64,000 bases of DNA from Devosia sp. SL43 (GTDB taxonomy: Bacteria > Pseudomonadota > Alphaproteobacteria > Rhizobiales > Devosiaceae): the NCBI RefSeq assembly GCF_021729885.1, contig NZ_CP063401.1:992001-1056000 (forward strand), written 5' to 3'. Of the stretch, positions 42,479 through 51,827 are shown piece after piece. Every line of letters begins with the position of its first letter. The first letter of the stretch is position 1. The translations under genes were made by a program, and so were the position numbers. Below the pieces are notes generated by a model, which did no database searches, was not told the origin of the DNA, and saw only the letters and a list, made by a program, of their open reading frames with translations.

Positions 42479-44044
42479 ATGTCCGATATCTCTCTCTCGA
42501 AAGCCGTTCGGTCGAACCTGCTTTCGCTACAGAACACCGCCGAAATGATGGGTAAGACCCAAGAGCGTCTTGCGAGCGGCAACAAGGTGAACTCGGCTCT
42601 CGACAACCCGACCAACTTCTTCACTGCGGCATCGCTCAACAGCCGCGCCGGCGACCTGAACTCGCTGATGGACTCCATGGCCAACGGCATCCAGACCCTG
42701 GAAGCCGCAGACAATGGCCTGACCTCCATCACCAAGACGCTGGAATCGATGCAGTCGACCTTGCGCCAGGCGCGCCAGGACAAGACCTTCCTGACCAGCT
42801 CCTACACTGTCCCAACCACCGGCATCGACGCCACCGATGAACTGACGTTTGGCGGCGGCCAGTTCGGCATTGCCACGGAGACGGTGGAGTTGGCCAAGGC
42901 CAACGCGGTTAATACCGGCGCAGCTTATGCCGCCCTCGACTTCTACGACGGCGCAGCGGCCGAGACTATGACATTCGACCTCGGCATTAACGGCGAAACA
43001 CCGGCGCGCTCTGTGTCCATAACGGCAACCGGCGCGACAACGCTGAGTGTTGCCATCGATGGCGGCACCGCGACCACCTTCACCATCGCCGATCAGAACG
43101 CGGTCACGCTGACGGAAATGCAGGACGCGCTGAACGCAGCCTTCGATGCTGCGGGAACCCCTGTTCCGATCACAGTCGGCAACGCGGGCGGCGCCTTGAC
43201 CTTCACGGGTAATGATTCCGTTAGCAACGAACTCGCGGCCATCACCGTCACCAACCTCACGACGACCGATGCGGCCACACTTGACCTGGCCGACTTCGGC
43301 TTTAACGCCGGTGGCACTGCCACTCTGGTCAACGTAATCGCCAAGACCGTTGATGAACTTGTGTCGGAGATCAATCGCGACACTGACCTTCGCGACAAGA
43401 TCCGTGCCTCCAACGACAACGGCAAGCTGCGCATCGAAAACCTGTCGACCCAGGAACTTGAGATCGACGGCATCACATCCGGCGGCGTCATCGACGGCAC
43501 GACCACGGGTGGCGCCACCATCGGCGGCAATACCGTCCGTGCCGATCTGGCCGACCAGTTCAATGAACTGCGCGATCAGCTCGACAAGCTCAGCGACGAT
43601 GCCTCCTTCAACGGTATCAACCTGTTGCGCGGCGATAACCTGAAGATCACCTTCAACGAGACCGGCACGTCCGATATCGACATCCAGACCAAGGATGGCG
43701 AAGCACTCAACTCCGCAAACCTGGCCATCTTCGACATCACTGCCGTCGATCTCGACAGCGACACCAATATCGACGCCCAGCTTGCCACAGTGAAGACCGC
43801 TCTCAGCGACGTCCGCTCCCAGTCGTCCGCCTTCGGTTCGAACCTGTCGATCGTGCAGAACCGCCAGGACTTCACCAAGGAGATGATCAACACGCTGGAA
43901 ACCGGCGCGGCGAACCTCACCCTGGCCGACATGAACGAAGAAGCGGCAAACCTGCTGGCCCTGCAGACCCGCCAGTCGCTGTCGTCCTCCTCGCTCTCCC
44001 TCGCCTCCCAGGCCGACCAGAGCGTGCTGCAGCTCCTGCAGTAA
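42479..44044 (+). CDS. Flagellin 2
   Basis: This 521-residue paralogue of flagellin 1 has near-identical terminal domains (first about 105 and last about 180 residues). The middle (about 110-340) is different and longer (MTFDLGINGETPARSVSITA, TLTEMQDALNAAFDAAGTPV). The shared part resumes at VDELVSEINRDTDLRDKIRA. Tandem flagellins with separate promoters and terminators are common in this group and may build different filament zones. Confidence 0.96.
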   Translation: MSDISLSKAVRSNLLSLQNTAEMMGKTQERLASGNKVNSALDNPTNFFTAASLNSRAGDLNSLMDSMANGIQTLEAADNGLTSITKTLESMQSTLRQARQDKTFLTSSYTVPTTGIDATDELTFGGGQFGIATETVELAKANAVNTGAAYAALDFYDGAAAETMTFDLGINGETPARSVSITATGATTLSVAIDGGTATTFTIADQNAVTLTEMQDALNAAFDAAGTPVPITVGNAGGALTFTGNDSVSNELAAITVTNLTTTDAATLDLADFGFNAGGTATLVNVIAKTVDELVSEINRDTDLRDKIRASNDNGKLRIENLSTQELEIDGITSGGVIDGTTTGGATIGGNTVRADLADQFNELRDQLDKLSDDASFNGINLLRGDNLKITFNETGTSDIDIQTKDGEALNSANLAIFDITAVDLDSDTNIDAQLATVKTALSDVRSQSSAFGSNLSIVQNRQDFTKEMINTLETGAANLTLADMNEEAANLLALQTRQSLSSSSLSLASQADQSVLQLLQ

Positions 44045-44066
44045 ACGTCGAAGCTCCAAACGTCAC

Positions 44067-44094
44067 AAAGGCGGGCCCAGGCCCGCCTTTTTCG
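44067..44094 (+). terminator. Terminator of flagellin 2
   Basis: AAAGGCGGGC (44067-44076), CCAG, GCCCGCCTTT (44081-44090), then TTCG. It copies the flagellin 1 terminator. Confidence 0.88.
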
Positions 44095-44247
44095 TTCACG
44101 CCATTACCGAAACGCCACCGCCGGTCCGTTAATCTCCGATTGGGTATGATCCGACATCGGCGCGGGCCATGGCTCGCCTTCATTGTTTTCGCCACTATGG
44201 CAGGCTAGATCAGACACAGATAATGCCGAGTCGCGGAGGCTCAGAAC

Positions 44248-44643
44248 ATGGCGCTCAAGGTCGAACTCAAGCCGGGCGAAAAATTGTTGGTGGGCAACTG
44301 TATCATCACCAATTCGGACCAACGTACACGGCTATTCATCGATGGTCGGGCGCCCATCCTGCGCGAAAAGGACATCCTCACCGCAGAAACGGCTGACACG
44401 CCAGCCAAGCGCATCTACCTGGCGGTGCAGCTGATGTATATCGACGACGATATCAGCAGCACGCAGGAGCAGTATTTCGCGCTGGTCAACGAATTTCTAT
44501 CTGCCGTCCCCTCCGCTGGGGAGATAGTTAATCAAATCAACAACGAGATATTAACCGGGCAACTGTACAAAGCTCTGAAGGCCTCCCAAAGGCTTATCGA
44601 GTATGAACAGGACCTGATCTCCAATGCATCAGCAAGGCGCTAA
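44248..44643 (+). CDS. flbT: Flagellin synthesis repressor FlbT
   Basis: The 131-residue protein matches FlbT throughout: LKVELKPGEKLLVGNCIITN, RLFIDGRAPILREKDILTAE, RIYLAVQLMYIDDD. In Caulobacter FlbT binds the flagellin mRNA leader and lowers its stability; in other species it can act positively. Its location just after the flagellin genes supports the role. It overlaps flaF by 20 bases in another frame. Confidence 0.95.
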   Translation: MALKVELKPGEKLLVGNCIITNSDQRTRLFIDGRAPILREKDILTAETADTPAKRIYLAVQLMYIDDDISSTQEQYFALVNEFLSAVPSAGEIVNQINNEILTGQLYKALKASQRLIEYEQDLISNASARR

Positions 44644-44989
44644 GGCGTACCAACAGACCGCCAAAGTTGTTGAATCCTCCCGCGAGCGCGAGTCGGCCCT
44701 CCTGATGAAGGCGGCAGCAGGCCTTCAGAAGATCAAGGACGAGTGGCCCGACAGCTACGATGAACTGACGCCGGCCCTGACCTTCAATCGCAAGCTGTGG
44801 ACCATCTTCATGGCATCGGTGGTGAAGGAAGACAGCCCCCTGCCCGCCGAAGTCCGCCAGAACATCGCCAATATCGGCATCTTCATCATGAACCAGACCC
44901 GCGAGATCCTGATCGCACCGACGCCGCAAAAGCTCGACGTGCTGGTCCGCCTCAATCGCCAGCTCGCAGCAGGCCTGCGCGGCGCCTGA
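44624..44989 (+). CDS. flaF: Flagellin export/synthesis facilitator FlaF
   Basis: The 121-residue protein matches FlaF: AYQQTAKVVESSRERESALL, LTFNRKLWTIFMASVVKEDS, PLPAEVRQNIANIGIFIMNQ. FlaF works with FlbT in the control of flagellin translation and secretion, and in Caulobacter it acts in opposition to FlbT. The ATG lies inside the end of flbT, so expression is coupled. A 20-bp-arm terminator follows. Confidence 0.95.
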   Translation: MHQQGAKAYQQTAKVVESSRERESALLMKAAAGLQKIKDEWPDSYDELTPALTFNRKLWTIFMASVVKEDSPLPAEVRQNIANIGIFIMNQTREILIAPTPQKLDVLVRLNRQLAAGLRGA

Positions 44990-45000
44990 GCTACCGAACG

Positions 45001-45043
45001 GACAAACAAAAACCCCCGCATGCTGCGGGGGTTTTTGTTTGTC
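45001..45043. terminator. Bidirectional terminator between flaF and flgL
   Basis: Perfect 20-bp arms (45001-45020 and 45024-45043) with a three-base loop; A-run and T-run on either side serve both convergent transcripts. Confidence 0.93.
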
Positions 45044-45050
45044 CTGTACG

Positions 45051-46964
45051 CTAGATGAAGTTGACGAGGCTGAGTTGGCTAACCATCGAGGTCACCTGAT
45101 AGCTGGCCTGCAGGCGCGTCTGTAGCGCCAGAATTTCCATGGCCACATCTTCCTTGCTCACCGTTTCGACGTCGCTCAGCAGGTTGTCGAGCTGAGCCTT
45201 GTAGTCGGTGTGGCGCTTGGTCGAGTTGTCGAGCGTGCCGCGGGCGACACCGAGCTCCATCGTCAGGATTTCGATCGAGCCGCGCTCGGAATTGTGCGCC
45301 TCCGACAGCTCGGATTGCTGGCGGATGGCCATGCCGTCAAAGCGTCCCTTGGAACTGGTATCGCTGTCGGGATAGGTCTCGACCGACATCGACGCCATCG
45401 TGCGCATCAGCCGCAGGAAACCGGATTCATTGGCTTCCATGCCGTAGGACACGCGCGTCGCGTCATCGACCTGGGCCGTCACGCTCTGGCGCGGATTGCC
45501 CTCTGCAGCCATGGCGGCTTCGGTCAGGACGACGTTGATTCCGCTGGCAAAGTTGGCCGCTGTGGCATCGGCATCGGCGCCAATGGTGAACTGACCCGGA
45601 CCAGCCTTGCCGACCACGGCGGTGAGCGCCACTGTCCGGGTGGTGCCATTGGGCTCGCTGAGCGTAACTTCGACTGTTTCGCCAGCCGCAGGCACGGCGG
45701 TGAAGGCCACGCTGACGCTGCTCGGATCGGCGGCGGTATAGGTCGTGTCGATATTGGCGGTGTCGGCTGAAACGCCGGTGATCTGGAAGCCGTGGCTGGC
45801 CGAGCTCGGCGAGCGTTCGCCAAGCGTGACGGTGTCTCCGGCGGTGCTTATCCCCAGGCGCCCAAGGCCCGTGGCCGACACAGCCGGCGACTGGCCGTTG
45901 TACCACATGACCGTATCGGTCTCGTCGGCAATGCGGAGCGAGGTCGCCGTGGCCGGATTGCCCTGCACGCGCAACACCGGCTCGCCGGGGCCATTGAAGA
46001 AATTCTGCGCTGCGGCAAAGGTCGAGGCGGCCGCAAGCTCCTGGCTGCCCACTTCGACCAGCTTGGTGTCCAGCGCCGCCTTGAAGCTGGCCGCTGTCGC
46101 CTCGGCGTCGGCGCCGATGACGAATTCGTTGATCGATCCGCTGGCCTCGTCGGCGGTCACGGCACGCATGGTGATCTGCGTTTCAGTGCCGTCGGGCAGC
46201 GTAAATCCCATGGAGATGGTGTGGCCCGACGAAATCTGGGCAGCCGGCGATGGTGCAAAGGTCACCCCGACCTCGTCCCCCAGCGGCAAGGTGCCTGCTG
46301 TGGGTTGCGTGACCGTAACGGCGCCGCTGGTGGAGGAAATTGTCGACACCTTCATGCCGAACGGGTGAACGCCATCCTCGGCCAGCGTCACCGACGTCGT
46401 ACCCACTGTATGGGTGGACGCCAGGCGGCCACGGCCGTCGATGCCGGCATCCGCCGACTTGCGCTCGGTCACCACCGCCTTGAAGCCCGCCTTGCCGGCC
46501 TGCCCGTCGAGCAGCACCTGCGTGTCGGGCAGTGGAGCACTGTCCGTATTGGAGCCGCCAAACAGGTAGCGGCCGGCCACATCGGAATTGAGCAGCGTCA
46601 CCAGCTCGTCCAGGCGTGCCTTGGACAGATCAGGCAGTGTCGCCATATTGATGTTGTTGGTCCCGTACTGGCCCTGCACGGCCGAATTGCGAGCCTCGCC
46701 CTCGATCTTGTCGAAGCGCGCCATGGTCTTGTCGAGAAAGCTCAGGCGCAGGTTGACGGTATCGATATTGGCCGAAAAGCCCTCGATCTTGTTGAGACGC
46801 GAGCGCACCGAGAGCGACATGGGCAGGTCGCGCCCCATATCGGCCAGCGTCGAGGCCTTCATGCCCGTGCCCAGCTGCATCTGCAGGTCCGAGAACCGCT
46901 CCTGCATCTTGGAGATGACGCCGAAACCGGTCTGCAGCGGGAACATCGACTTGTTGACGATCAT
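45051..46964 (-). CDS. flgL: Flagellar hook-filament junction protein FlgL (unusually long)
   Basis: The 637-residue protein has flagellin-like ends (FGVISKMQERFSDLQMQLGT; C-terminal DVAMEILALQTRLQASYQVT, SMVSQLSLVNFI). It is about twice the length of enteric FlgL. The extra length is a large middle part with two related segments, near residues 215-300 (NEFVIGADAEATAASFKAAL) and 410-505 (GQFTIGADADATAANFASGI), which look like an internal duplication of a surface domain. It follows flgK by 17 bases. Confidence 0.92.
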   Translation of the reverse strand: MIVNKSMFPLQTGFGVISKMQERFSDLQMQLGTGMKASTLADMGRDLPMSLSVRSRLNKIEGFSANIDTVNLRLSFLDKTMARFDKIEGEARNSAVQGQYGTNNINMATLPDLSKARLDELVTLLNSDVAGRYLFGGSNTDSAPLPDTQVLLDGQAGKAGFKAVVTERKSADAGIDGRGRLASTHTVGTTSVTLAEDGVHPFGMKVSTISSTSGAVTVTQPTAGTLPLGDEVGVTFAPSPAAQISSGHTISMGFTLPDGTETQITMRAVTADEASGSINEFVIGADAEATAASFKAALDTKLVEVGSQELAAASTFAAAQNFFNGPGEPVLRVQGNPATATSLRIADETDTVMWYNGQSPAVSATGLGRLGISTAGDTVTLGERSPSSASHGFQITGVSADTANIDTTYTAADPSSVSVAFTAVPAAGETVEVTLSEPNGTTRTVALTAVVGKAGPGQFTIGADADATAANFASGINVVLTEAAMAAEGNPRQSVTAQVDDATRVSYGMEANESGFLRLMRTMASMSVETYPDSDTSSKGRFDGMAIRQQSELSEAHNSERGSIEILTMELGVARGTLDNSTKRHTDYKAQLDNLLSDVETVSKEDVAMEILALQTRLQASYQVTSMVSQLSLVNFI

Positions 46965-46981
46965 TTGGCGTTACTCCTCAC

Positions 46982-48820
46982 TCACGTCGTCGCGAACAGG
47001 GCATCGAGCAGTTCCTTGACCACCGAAACCACGCGCGCATTGGCGGCATAGGCGTTTTGCAACTCCATCAGCCGCGCCATTTCTTCGTCGACATTGACGC
47101 CGTACTCGCTCTCCATCTGGTCGACAACGGTATCGAGAGTCAGGGCGCGATCGTCCGCCTTGGTGAGCGCAGCGTTGATGGTCGAGCCCTGAAAACCCAC
47201 GACCTGCGAAATCAGCTCGCTCAGGTTGCCGGTCAGCTGGAACTTGCCGGCATTGGCCGCCGGGTTTCCACCGGAGGTGAACTCCATGTCGGCAAGCTGA
47301 CCGATGATGTAGTTGGCGCGGTCAGCATCACCCAGCGTGCCGCCAACTTCGTACTGCACCATCAGTTGGTTGTTGGCGACGATGGCCGGGTTGACCGAGA
47401 TACGCGCCGCAAAGCCCTGCTTCTGCGGCGGATCGCTGTCGAGATTGTTGGTGAAGGCAGCATTGCCCTGATCGACGAACAGGTTGAAGCCCAGGCCCGC
47501 GCCCTGGAGACCTGTCGATGTCGGCCGCGCCACGGCGGTCTTGACGTCGGTCTGACCGGTTGCGCCATCGTCGAGGACACGCAGGTTTCCCTGCCCCGTG
47601 CTGGTGATTGCGAGGCCGGGCAGCTTGGCGCTCAGCGCCGCGGCGGCCGTGGTCGAATTGCCCGAGAGGTCGATGCCCAGAACACGCTGTCCCGTGGCGT
47701 CGATGTAGTCGACGGGGTCGGTCGAATTGACGACGCGCACGCGCTTGTCCACGCCACCTTCGGAGTAGGTGAGCAGAACGTCGTTGCCCGACTTGAGATT
47801 GCTCAGGTCGATGTCGAAGCCCGTGGCAGCGCCGGAGGTGACTGCGGTTCCCGGCGTCTTGTTGGTCGAGAAAGCCTGGGCAAGGCTGGAGGCGATCTCG
47901 TCGAGCTGATCCTGCGCCTCGACCAGGGTCTTGTCGCGCAGGGTGATCAGGCCACCCAATTCGCCGCCCTGGATGACGCCCTGAGTCACCAGATCGATCG
48001 TCAGGCCGGATGGTGTCGTCAGAGTGAGCTTGCCGACCTTGGTCTGCGTCGGATCGGGGTCGAACACCGAATTGGGCGACAGGTTGCCGGCGCTTTCGAA
48101 CGAGAAGGTGGAAACACCATTGTCGAGCAGGCCCACACCGGAACGGGTCATCAGCGACACCGTGCCGTCGCCGCGATAGTCGGCCCGCACGTCGATGATC
48201 TCGGCGACCGACGAGACCAGGCGATCGCGCTGGTCCTGCAGCACGGCCCGGGCGCTGTCTGTCATGCCCAGGTCGAGCATGCGGTTGTTGACCTCGGCCA
48301 GCGAGTTCAGCATGCCGTTGAGGTTGTGGACGTCCGAAGCGATCTGGCCTTCGGTTTCCTGCCGCATGCCCTGGATGGTGCTGGACAGCCGGTTCAGCGT
48401 CTCGACCATGCTCTGCGCCGACGCAACGGCATTGGCGCGGCTGGTATAATCGTCCGGGCTGGTAGCAATGCCCTGAAGTGCTGTTTCGAGCTGACCGAAC
48501 ATGGTGTCGAGCGAGCCGGCCGAGCCGGGTTTGCCCAGGAAGCCCTGCAGGCGATCGAGGTAGCTGGCCTGGATGCTGGAGTTCGACGTGTCGGCGACCT
48601 GGCGCGTGTAGTAGCTCTGCAGACTCTGGTTGAAGGCGCGGTTGGCGCCGGCAGTCTTGGCATAGCTGCTGGACTGCGTGTTGTAGTCGACGACGTTCAG
48701 CGACTGCTTGTGATAGCCCGGCGTACCCGAGTTCGCGATATTGCGGCTAACAATATCCAGCGCGTCCTGGTTGGTGCGCAGGCCGGAAACAGCGTTGGTG
48801 AGTGACGTCGTCAGACCCAT
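46982..48820 (-). CDS. flgK: Flagellar hook-associated protein FlgK
   Basis: FlgK (612 residues) is the first hook-filament junction protein. The N-terminus LTNAVSGLRTNQDALDIVSR with NIANSGTPGYHKQSLNVVDY, and the C-terminus VNVDEEMARLMELQNAYAAN, are diagnostic. The middle is a variable beta region. It lies between flgE (71 bases upstream) and flgL, all on one strand. Confidence 0.95.
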   Translation of the reverse strand: MGLTTSLTNAVSGLRTNQDALDIVSRNIANSGTPGYHKQSLNVVDYNTQSSSYAKTAGANRAFNQSLQSYYTRQVADTSNSSIQASYLDRLQGFLGKPGSAGSLDTMFGQLETALQGIATSPDDYTSRANAVASAQSMVETLNRLSSTIQGMRQETEGQIASDVHNLNGMLNSLAEVNNRMLDLGMTDSARAVLQDQRDRLVSSVAEIIDVRADYRGDGTVSLMTRSGVGLLDNGVSTFSFESAGNLSPNSVFDPDPTQTKVGKLTLTTPSGLTIDLVTQGVIQGGELGGLITLRDKTLVEAQDQLDEIASSLAQAFSTNKTPGTAVTSGAATGFDIDLSNLKSGNDVLLTYSEGGVDKRVRVVNSTDPVDYIDATGQRVLGIDLSGNSTTAAAALSAKLPGLAITSTGQGNLRVLDDGATGQTDVKTAVARPTSTGLQGAGLGFNLFVDQGNAAFTNNLDSDPPQKQGFAARISVNPAIVANNQLMVQYEVGGTLGDADRANYIIGQLADMEFTSGGNPAANAGKFQLTGNLSELISQVVGFQGSTINAALTKADDRALTLDTVVDQMESEYGVNVDEEMARLMELQNAYAANARVVSVVKELLDALFATT

Positions 48821-48891
48821 TTCTTGGGACTCCTCACTGGGCGATCAAGTCCGGAGCACCAGGCCCCGGACCATTACTCAGAGGCTCCGCC

Positions 48892-50664
48892 TCAGCGGAT
48901 CATGTTCAGAGCTTCCTGCAGCATCTCGTCAGCTGTGCTGACGATGCGCGTGCCGGCCGCATAGGCCTGCTGCGTGACGATCAGCTTGGTGAACTCGTCT
49001 GAGATGTCCGTGTTGGATGCTTCGAGCGAACCGCCGATGATGCCCGAACCCGACAGATCGAGGATGGCTTCGCCCGACTCCGAGGTCGTCGCGAACACAC
49101 CGCCGTCGAGGCGCTTGAGCTGGTTGATGGCGTTGAATTCCGCCGTCACCACCTGCGCCATGTCGATACGCTCGCCATTGGAGTAGGTGGCCACCACGCG
49201 GCCGCTATCGTTGATCGCCACCGACACGAATTCACCGGCGCCATAGCCGTTCTGGTTGAGCGTGGAGACGTTCACCGTGCCGTTCACGTCGGCGAACTGG
49301 GAGACACCGTTGGTATCGTGCTTGAGCTCGATATCGCCGATATTGACGCCGTTGATGGTGAGGTCGGTGATGGTGGTCGTCGACACGCCGGGGGCCACAA
49401 GCGAACCGTTTGCGCCAAACGTGTAGGTCTGCCCCGTATTGGTCCACATCGGCGCACCGCCGGTCGCGGCACTGTCGGACATGTAGAACAGGTTCCAGGT
49501 ATCGGCACCACCAGAGGCAGCGCTATCGACCTTGGCCCAACGCATCTGCACGTTGGCCGGAGCGCCGTTCTGCGCATAGACGGTGATGGCGCCGCCGGCG
49601 ACAGAGTTGGACTTGAAGAGGGTATCGTCGCTGGCAGCGATCGTGGTGATATCAGGACGGGTTGGGGCGGTCGCGGTGCTTGGATTGGTAAGACCGAGGG
49701 CCGTCAATTGTGCGGCGGTACCACCCGTCACCGAGAAGCTTGCGTGATAGTCAGTACCCAGGTTGATGCGCAGGCTGCCGGCATTGATGTCGATGACAGC
49801 GTCGGCTGCCGCCGGGCCACCATTGGTGCGCAGGGACGTCTGCATGGTGGCCAGCACACTGGCGACCGTCGCCGGCGCCGTGGTTATGTCGATGGCCTGG
49901 TTGCCGGTCGCTACGGTACCACCGTTGGTGAATTCGAAGGTCGTCGTGGTGCCGTTGACGTCCAGCGTCACCGTGCTGCCAACCGTGAAGACCGTGGCAG
50001 CGGCGTCGGTTCCGGTCAGCGCACCGCCCGTCATGACCGCGGACGTCGACGCCCCGGAATAGCCGGTATAGTCCGCTGACTCGATCAGCTCGCTGTTATA
50101 GACGGTAGCGTTGTAGGCCGTCGTCTTGGGCAGCTGCGGCAGGTTGGCCTGGTAGTTGATGCGGTTGGTCTGCTGGGCCGGCAGGAATGCGTTCGACAGC
50201 TCGATCACTTCCGGAACGGAACCCGAAATGTTGCCGGTCGACGTATCGATGGGCAGGCCCTTGAGATAGTAGCCAGCGCCATTGACCAGCATACCGTCCT
50301 TGTCGATCTCGAAATCGCCGCGGCGGGTATAGAAATTCGTACCGGCAAAGACCGAATTGCCGTCCGACTGGCCGATCTTGGGCTCAACGACAAAGAAGCC
50401 ACTCGAATTGAGCGCGATGAAAGTCTCGTTCGAAACCGTCTTAATGTCGCCCTGCACTTCGTTGGTACCGCGCGACTGAGCCAGCACGGCACCCGGCACC
50501 TGGCGCTTCAGCGGCGCATCGGGGATCAGATCGAGGAAGTCGGTCTCGATGCGCTTGTAGCCCGTGGTTTGCGAGTTTGCGATATTGCCAGAAATGTTTT
50601 CCAGGGCATGCGCCTGGGCCCGAAGGCCGGTCACCGCACTGGAAAGAGCGCCATAAATGCCCAT
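48892..50664 (-). CDS. flgE: Flagellar hook protein FlgE
   Basis: The 590-residue hook subunit starts MGIYGALSSAVTGLRAQAHA and has the NISGNIANSQTTGYKRIETD motif. A long variable middle follows, then the C-terminal domain (LEASNTDISDEFTKLIVTQQ, AYAAGTRIVSTADEMLQEAL). It is much longer than enteric FlgE (about 400) but close to Caulobacter FlgE. ATG 50664 has GGAG six bases upstream; the longer frame to 50802 lies over the promoter. A near-perfect sigma-54 promoter precedes it, and flgK-flgL follow. Confidence 0.95.
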   Translation of the reverse strand: MGIYGALSSAVTGLRAQAHALENISGNIANSQTTGYKRIETDFLDLIPDAPLKRQVPGAVLAQSRGTNEVQGDIKTVSNETFIALNSSGFFVVEPKIGQSDGNSVFAGTNFYTRRGDFEIDKDGMLVNGAGYYLKGLPIDTSTGNISGSVPEVIELSNAFLPAQQTNRINYQANLPQLPKTTAYNATVYNSELIESADYTGYSGASTSAVMTGGALTGTDAAATVFTVGSTVTLDVNGTTTTFEFTNGGTVATGNQAIDITTAPATVASVLATMQTSLRTNGGPAAADAVIDINAGSLRINLGTDYHASFSVTGGTAAQLTALGLTNPSTATAPTRPDITTIAASDDTLFKSNSVAGGAITVYAQNGAPANVQMRWAKVDSAASGGADTWNLFYMSDSAATGGAPMWTNTGQTYTFGANGSLVAPGVSTTTITDLTINGVNIGDIELKHDTNGVSQFADVNGTVNVSTLNQNGYGAGEFVSVAINDSGRVVATYSNGERIDMAQVVTAEFNAINQLKRLDGGVFATTSESGEAILDLSGSGIIGGSLEASNTDISDEFTKLIVTQQAYAAGTRIVSTADEMLQEALNMIR

Positions 50665-50715
50665 GAGAAACTCCGTATACCCTGTTTGCGTCTTCGGACG
50701 CGTTCGGGAGGAGTA

Positions 50716-50732
50716 ATGCAAGTGCGGTGCCA
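50716..50732 (-). promoter_or_regulatory. Sigma-54 promoter of flgE-flgK-flgL
   Basis: On the minus strand TGGCACCGCACTTGCAT (50732-50716) is an almost perfect -24/-12 element with GG and GC ten bases apart. Predicted start near 50706, about 42 bases before flgE. Confidence 0.85.
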
Positions 50733-50817
50733 ACACGCTTGTGCGTTGAATGTGTTGAGTTTTTTGGCAATTGCGCGGGTGCGGCCGCTCCTGTCCCGGC
50801 AATTGAGTCCGAGCACG

Positions 50818-50832
50818 CGGCAGAAATTGCCG
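50818..50832. promoter_or_regulatory. FlbD/ftr-like palindrome upstream of flgE
   Basis: CGGCA (50818-50822), GAAAT, TGCCG (50828-50832): a perfect inverted repeat about 90 bases upstream of the sigma-54 promoter, the same distance as at flgF. Additional GGCAA half sites lie at 50766 and 50798. Confidence 0.6.
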
Positions 50833-50892
50833 CCTGCTTGTGAAGCTGGGACGGTTGCATTAATGGGAAAGGCCTGAAGTTCGGGGCGTTTT

Positions 50893-51759
50893 ATGCTGTT
50901 CAAGACCGTCGATGAGTTCATCAAGGCCCCACGCCGCGCCGTGACGGTTTTTGGCATGGCCGGCGTCGGCAAGACGCGGCTTTCCGCCATGCTGCGCGCT
51001 TCGAACTGGTTCCACTATTCGGCCGATTACCGCATCGGCACGCGCTACATGGGCGAGTTCATCGTCGACAACTTCAAGCGCGAGGCCATGAAGGTGCCGT
51101 TCCTCGCCGAATTGCTACGCTCTGACTCGATCTATCTTTCGTCCAATATCAGCTTCGGCAATCTCGACCCGCTCTCGACCTATCTCGGCACGCCCGGCAA
51201 CCCGGATCAGGGTGGCCTGCCGCTGGCGGAATACCAGCGCCGGCAGGAGCAGCATCGTGTCGCGGAAATCGAGGCGCTCAAAGACGTGCCCTATTTCATC
51301 GAGCGCGCCAACACGCTTTACGGCTATGGCGATTTCATCGCCGATACCGGCGGTTCGCTGATCGAGGTCATCGACCCCACCAATGCTAATGACCCGGTGG
51401 TCCAGACGCTGACCGGCGCGACCGCCCTGCTCTACATACGCGGCACCGGCAAGGATGCCGCCGAGTTGGTGCGCCGCTTCAAGCAGAGCCCCAAGCCGCT
51501 GTACTACAGGCCAGAATTCCTCGTCGAAAAATGGGCCGAGTACAAGCTTATCCAGGGCATCGTGGCCGACGACGACGTCGATCCTAAGGGCTTTGGCCTC
51601 TGGAGCTTTGAGGCGTTGCTGCATGACCGCCTGCCGCGCTACCAGGCGCTGGCCGACAATTTCGGCTATGTCGTGGAAGCGTCTGACCTGGCCATGGTGC
51701 GCGATGGCGATGAATTCGTCGACCTGATGGCGGCGGCGATCGACAAGCGAATGCGGTAG
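50893..51759 (+). CDS. P-loop ATPase of unknown role
   Basis: The 288-residue protein has a Walker A motif GMAGVGKTR near residues 21-29 and no signal peptide or membrane segment. TALLYIRGTGKDAAELVRRF may hold a Walker-B-like strand. I recall it only as a conserved alphaproteobacterial ATPase without a defined task. It starts 228 bases from the flgE start on the opposite strand and ends shortly before metA, with which it could be transcribed. Confidence 0.7.
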   Translation: MLFKTVDEFIKAPRRAVTVFGMAGVGKTRLSAMLRASNWFHYSADYRIGTRYMGEFIVDNFKREAMKVPFLAELLRSDSIYLSSNISFGNLDPLSTYLGTPGNPDQGGLPLAEYQRRQEQHRVAEIEALKDVPYFIERANTLYGYGDFIADTGGSLIEVIDPTNANDPVVQTLTGATALLYIRGTGKDAAELVRRFKQSPKPLYYRPEFLVEKWAEYKLIQGIVADDDVDPKGFGLWSFEALLHDRLPRYQALADNFGYVVEASDLAMVRDGDEFVDLMAAAIDKRMR

Positions 51760-51783
51760 CGCGTTCTCCATGGGGAGACGCGC
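51759..51783 (+). promoter_or_regulatory. Strong hairpin in the metA leader
   Basis: GCGCG-TT-CTCC (51759-51769) pairs with GGAG-A-CGCGC (51774-51783) across a short loop. It lies between the ATPase stop and metA, without a T-run. It may be a terminator or attenuator; it does not look like a SAM-II riboswitch. Confidence 0.35.
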
Positions 51784-51827
51784 CATGCCTGAATCGCTTT
51801 CCGATCATTCTCCGCCAAGAGGCTGAT

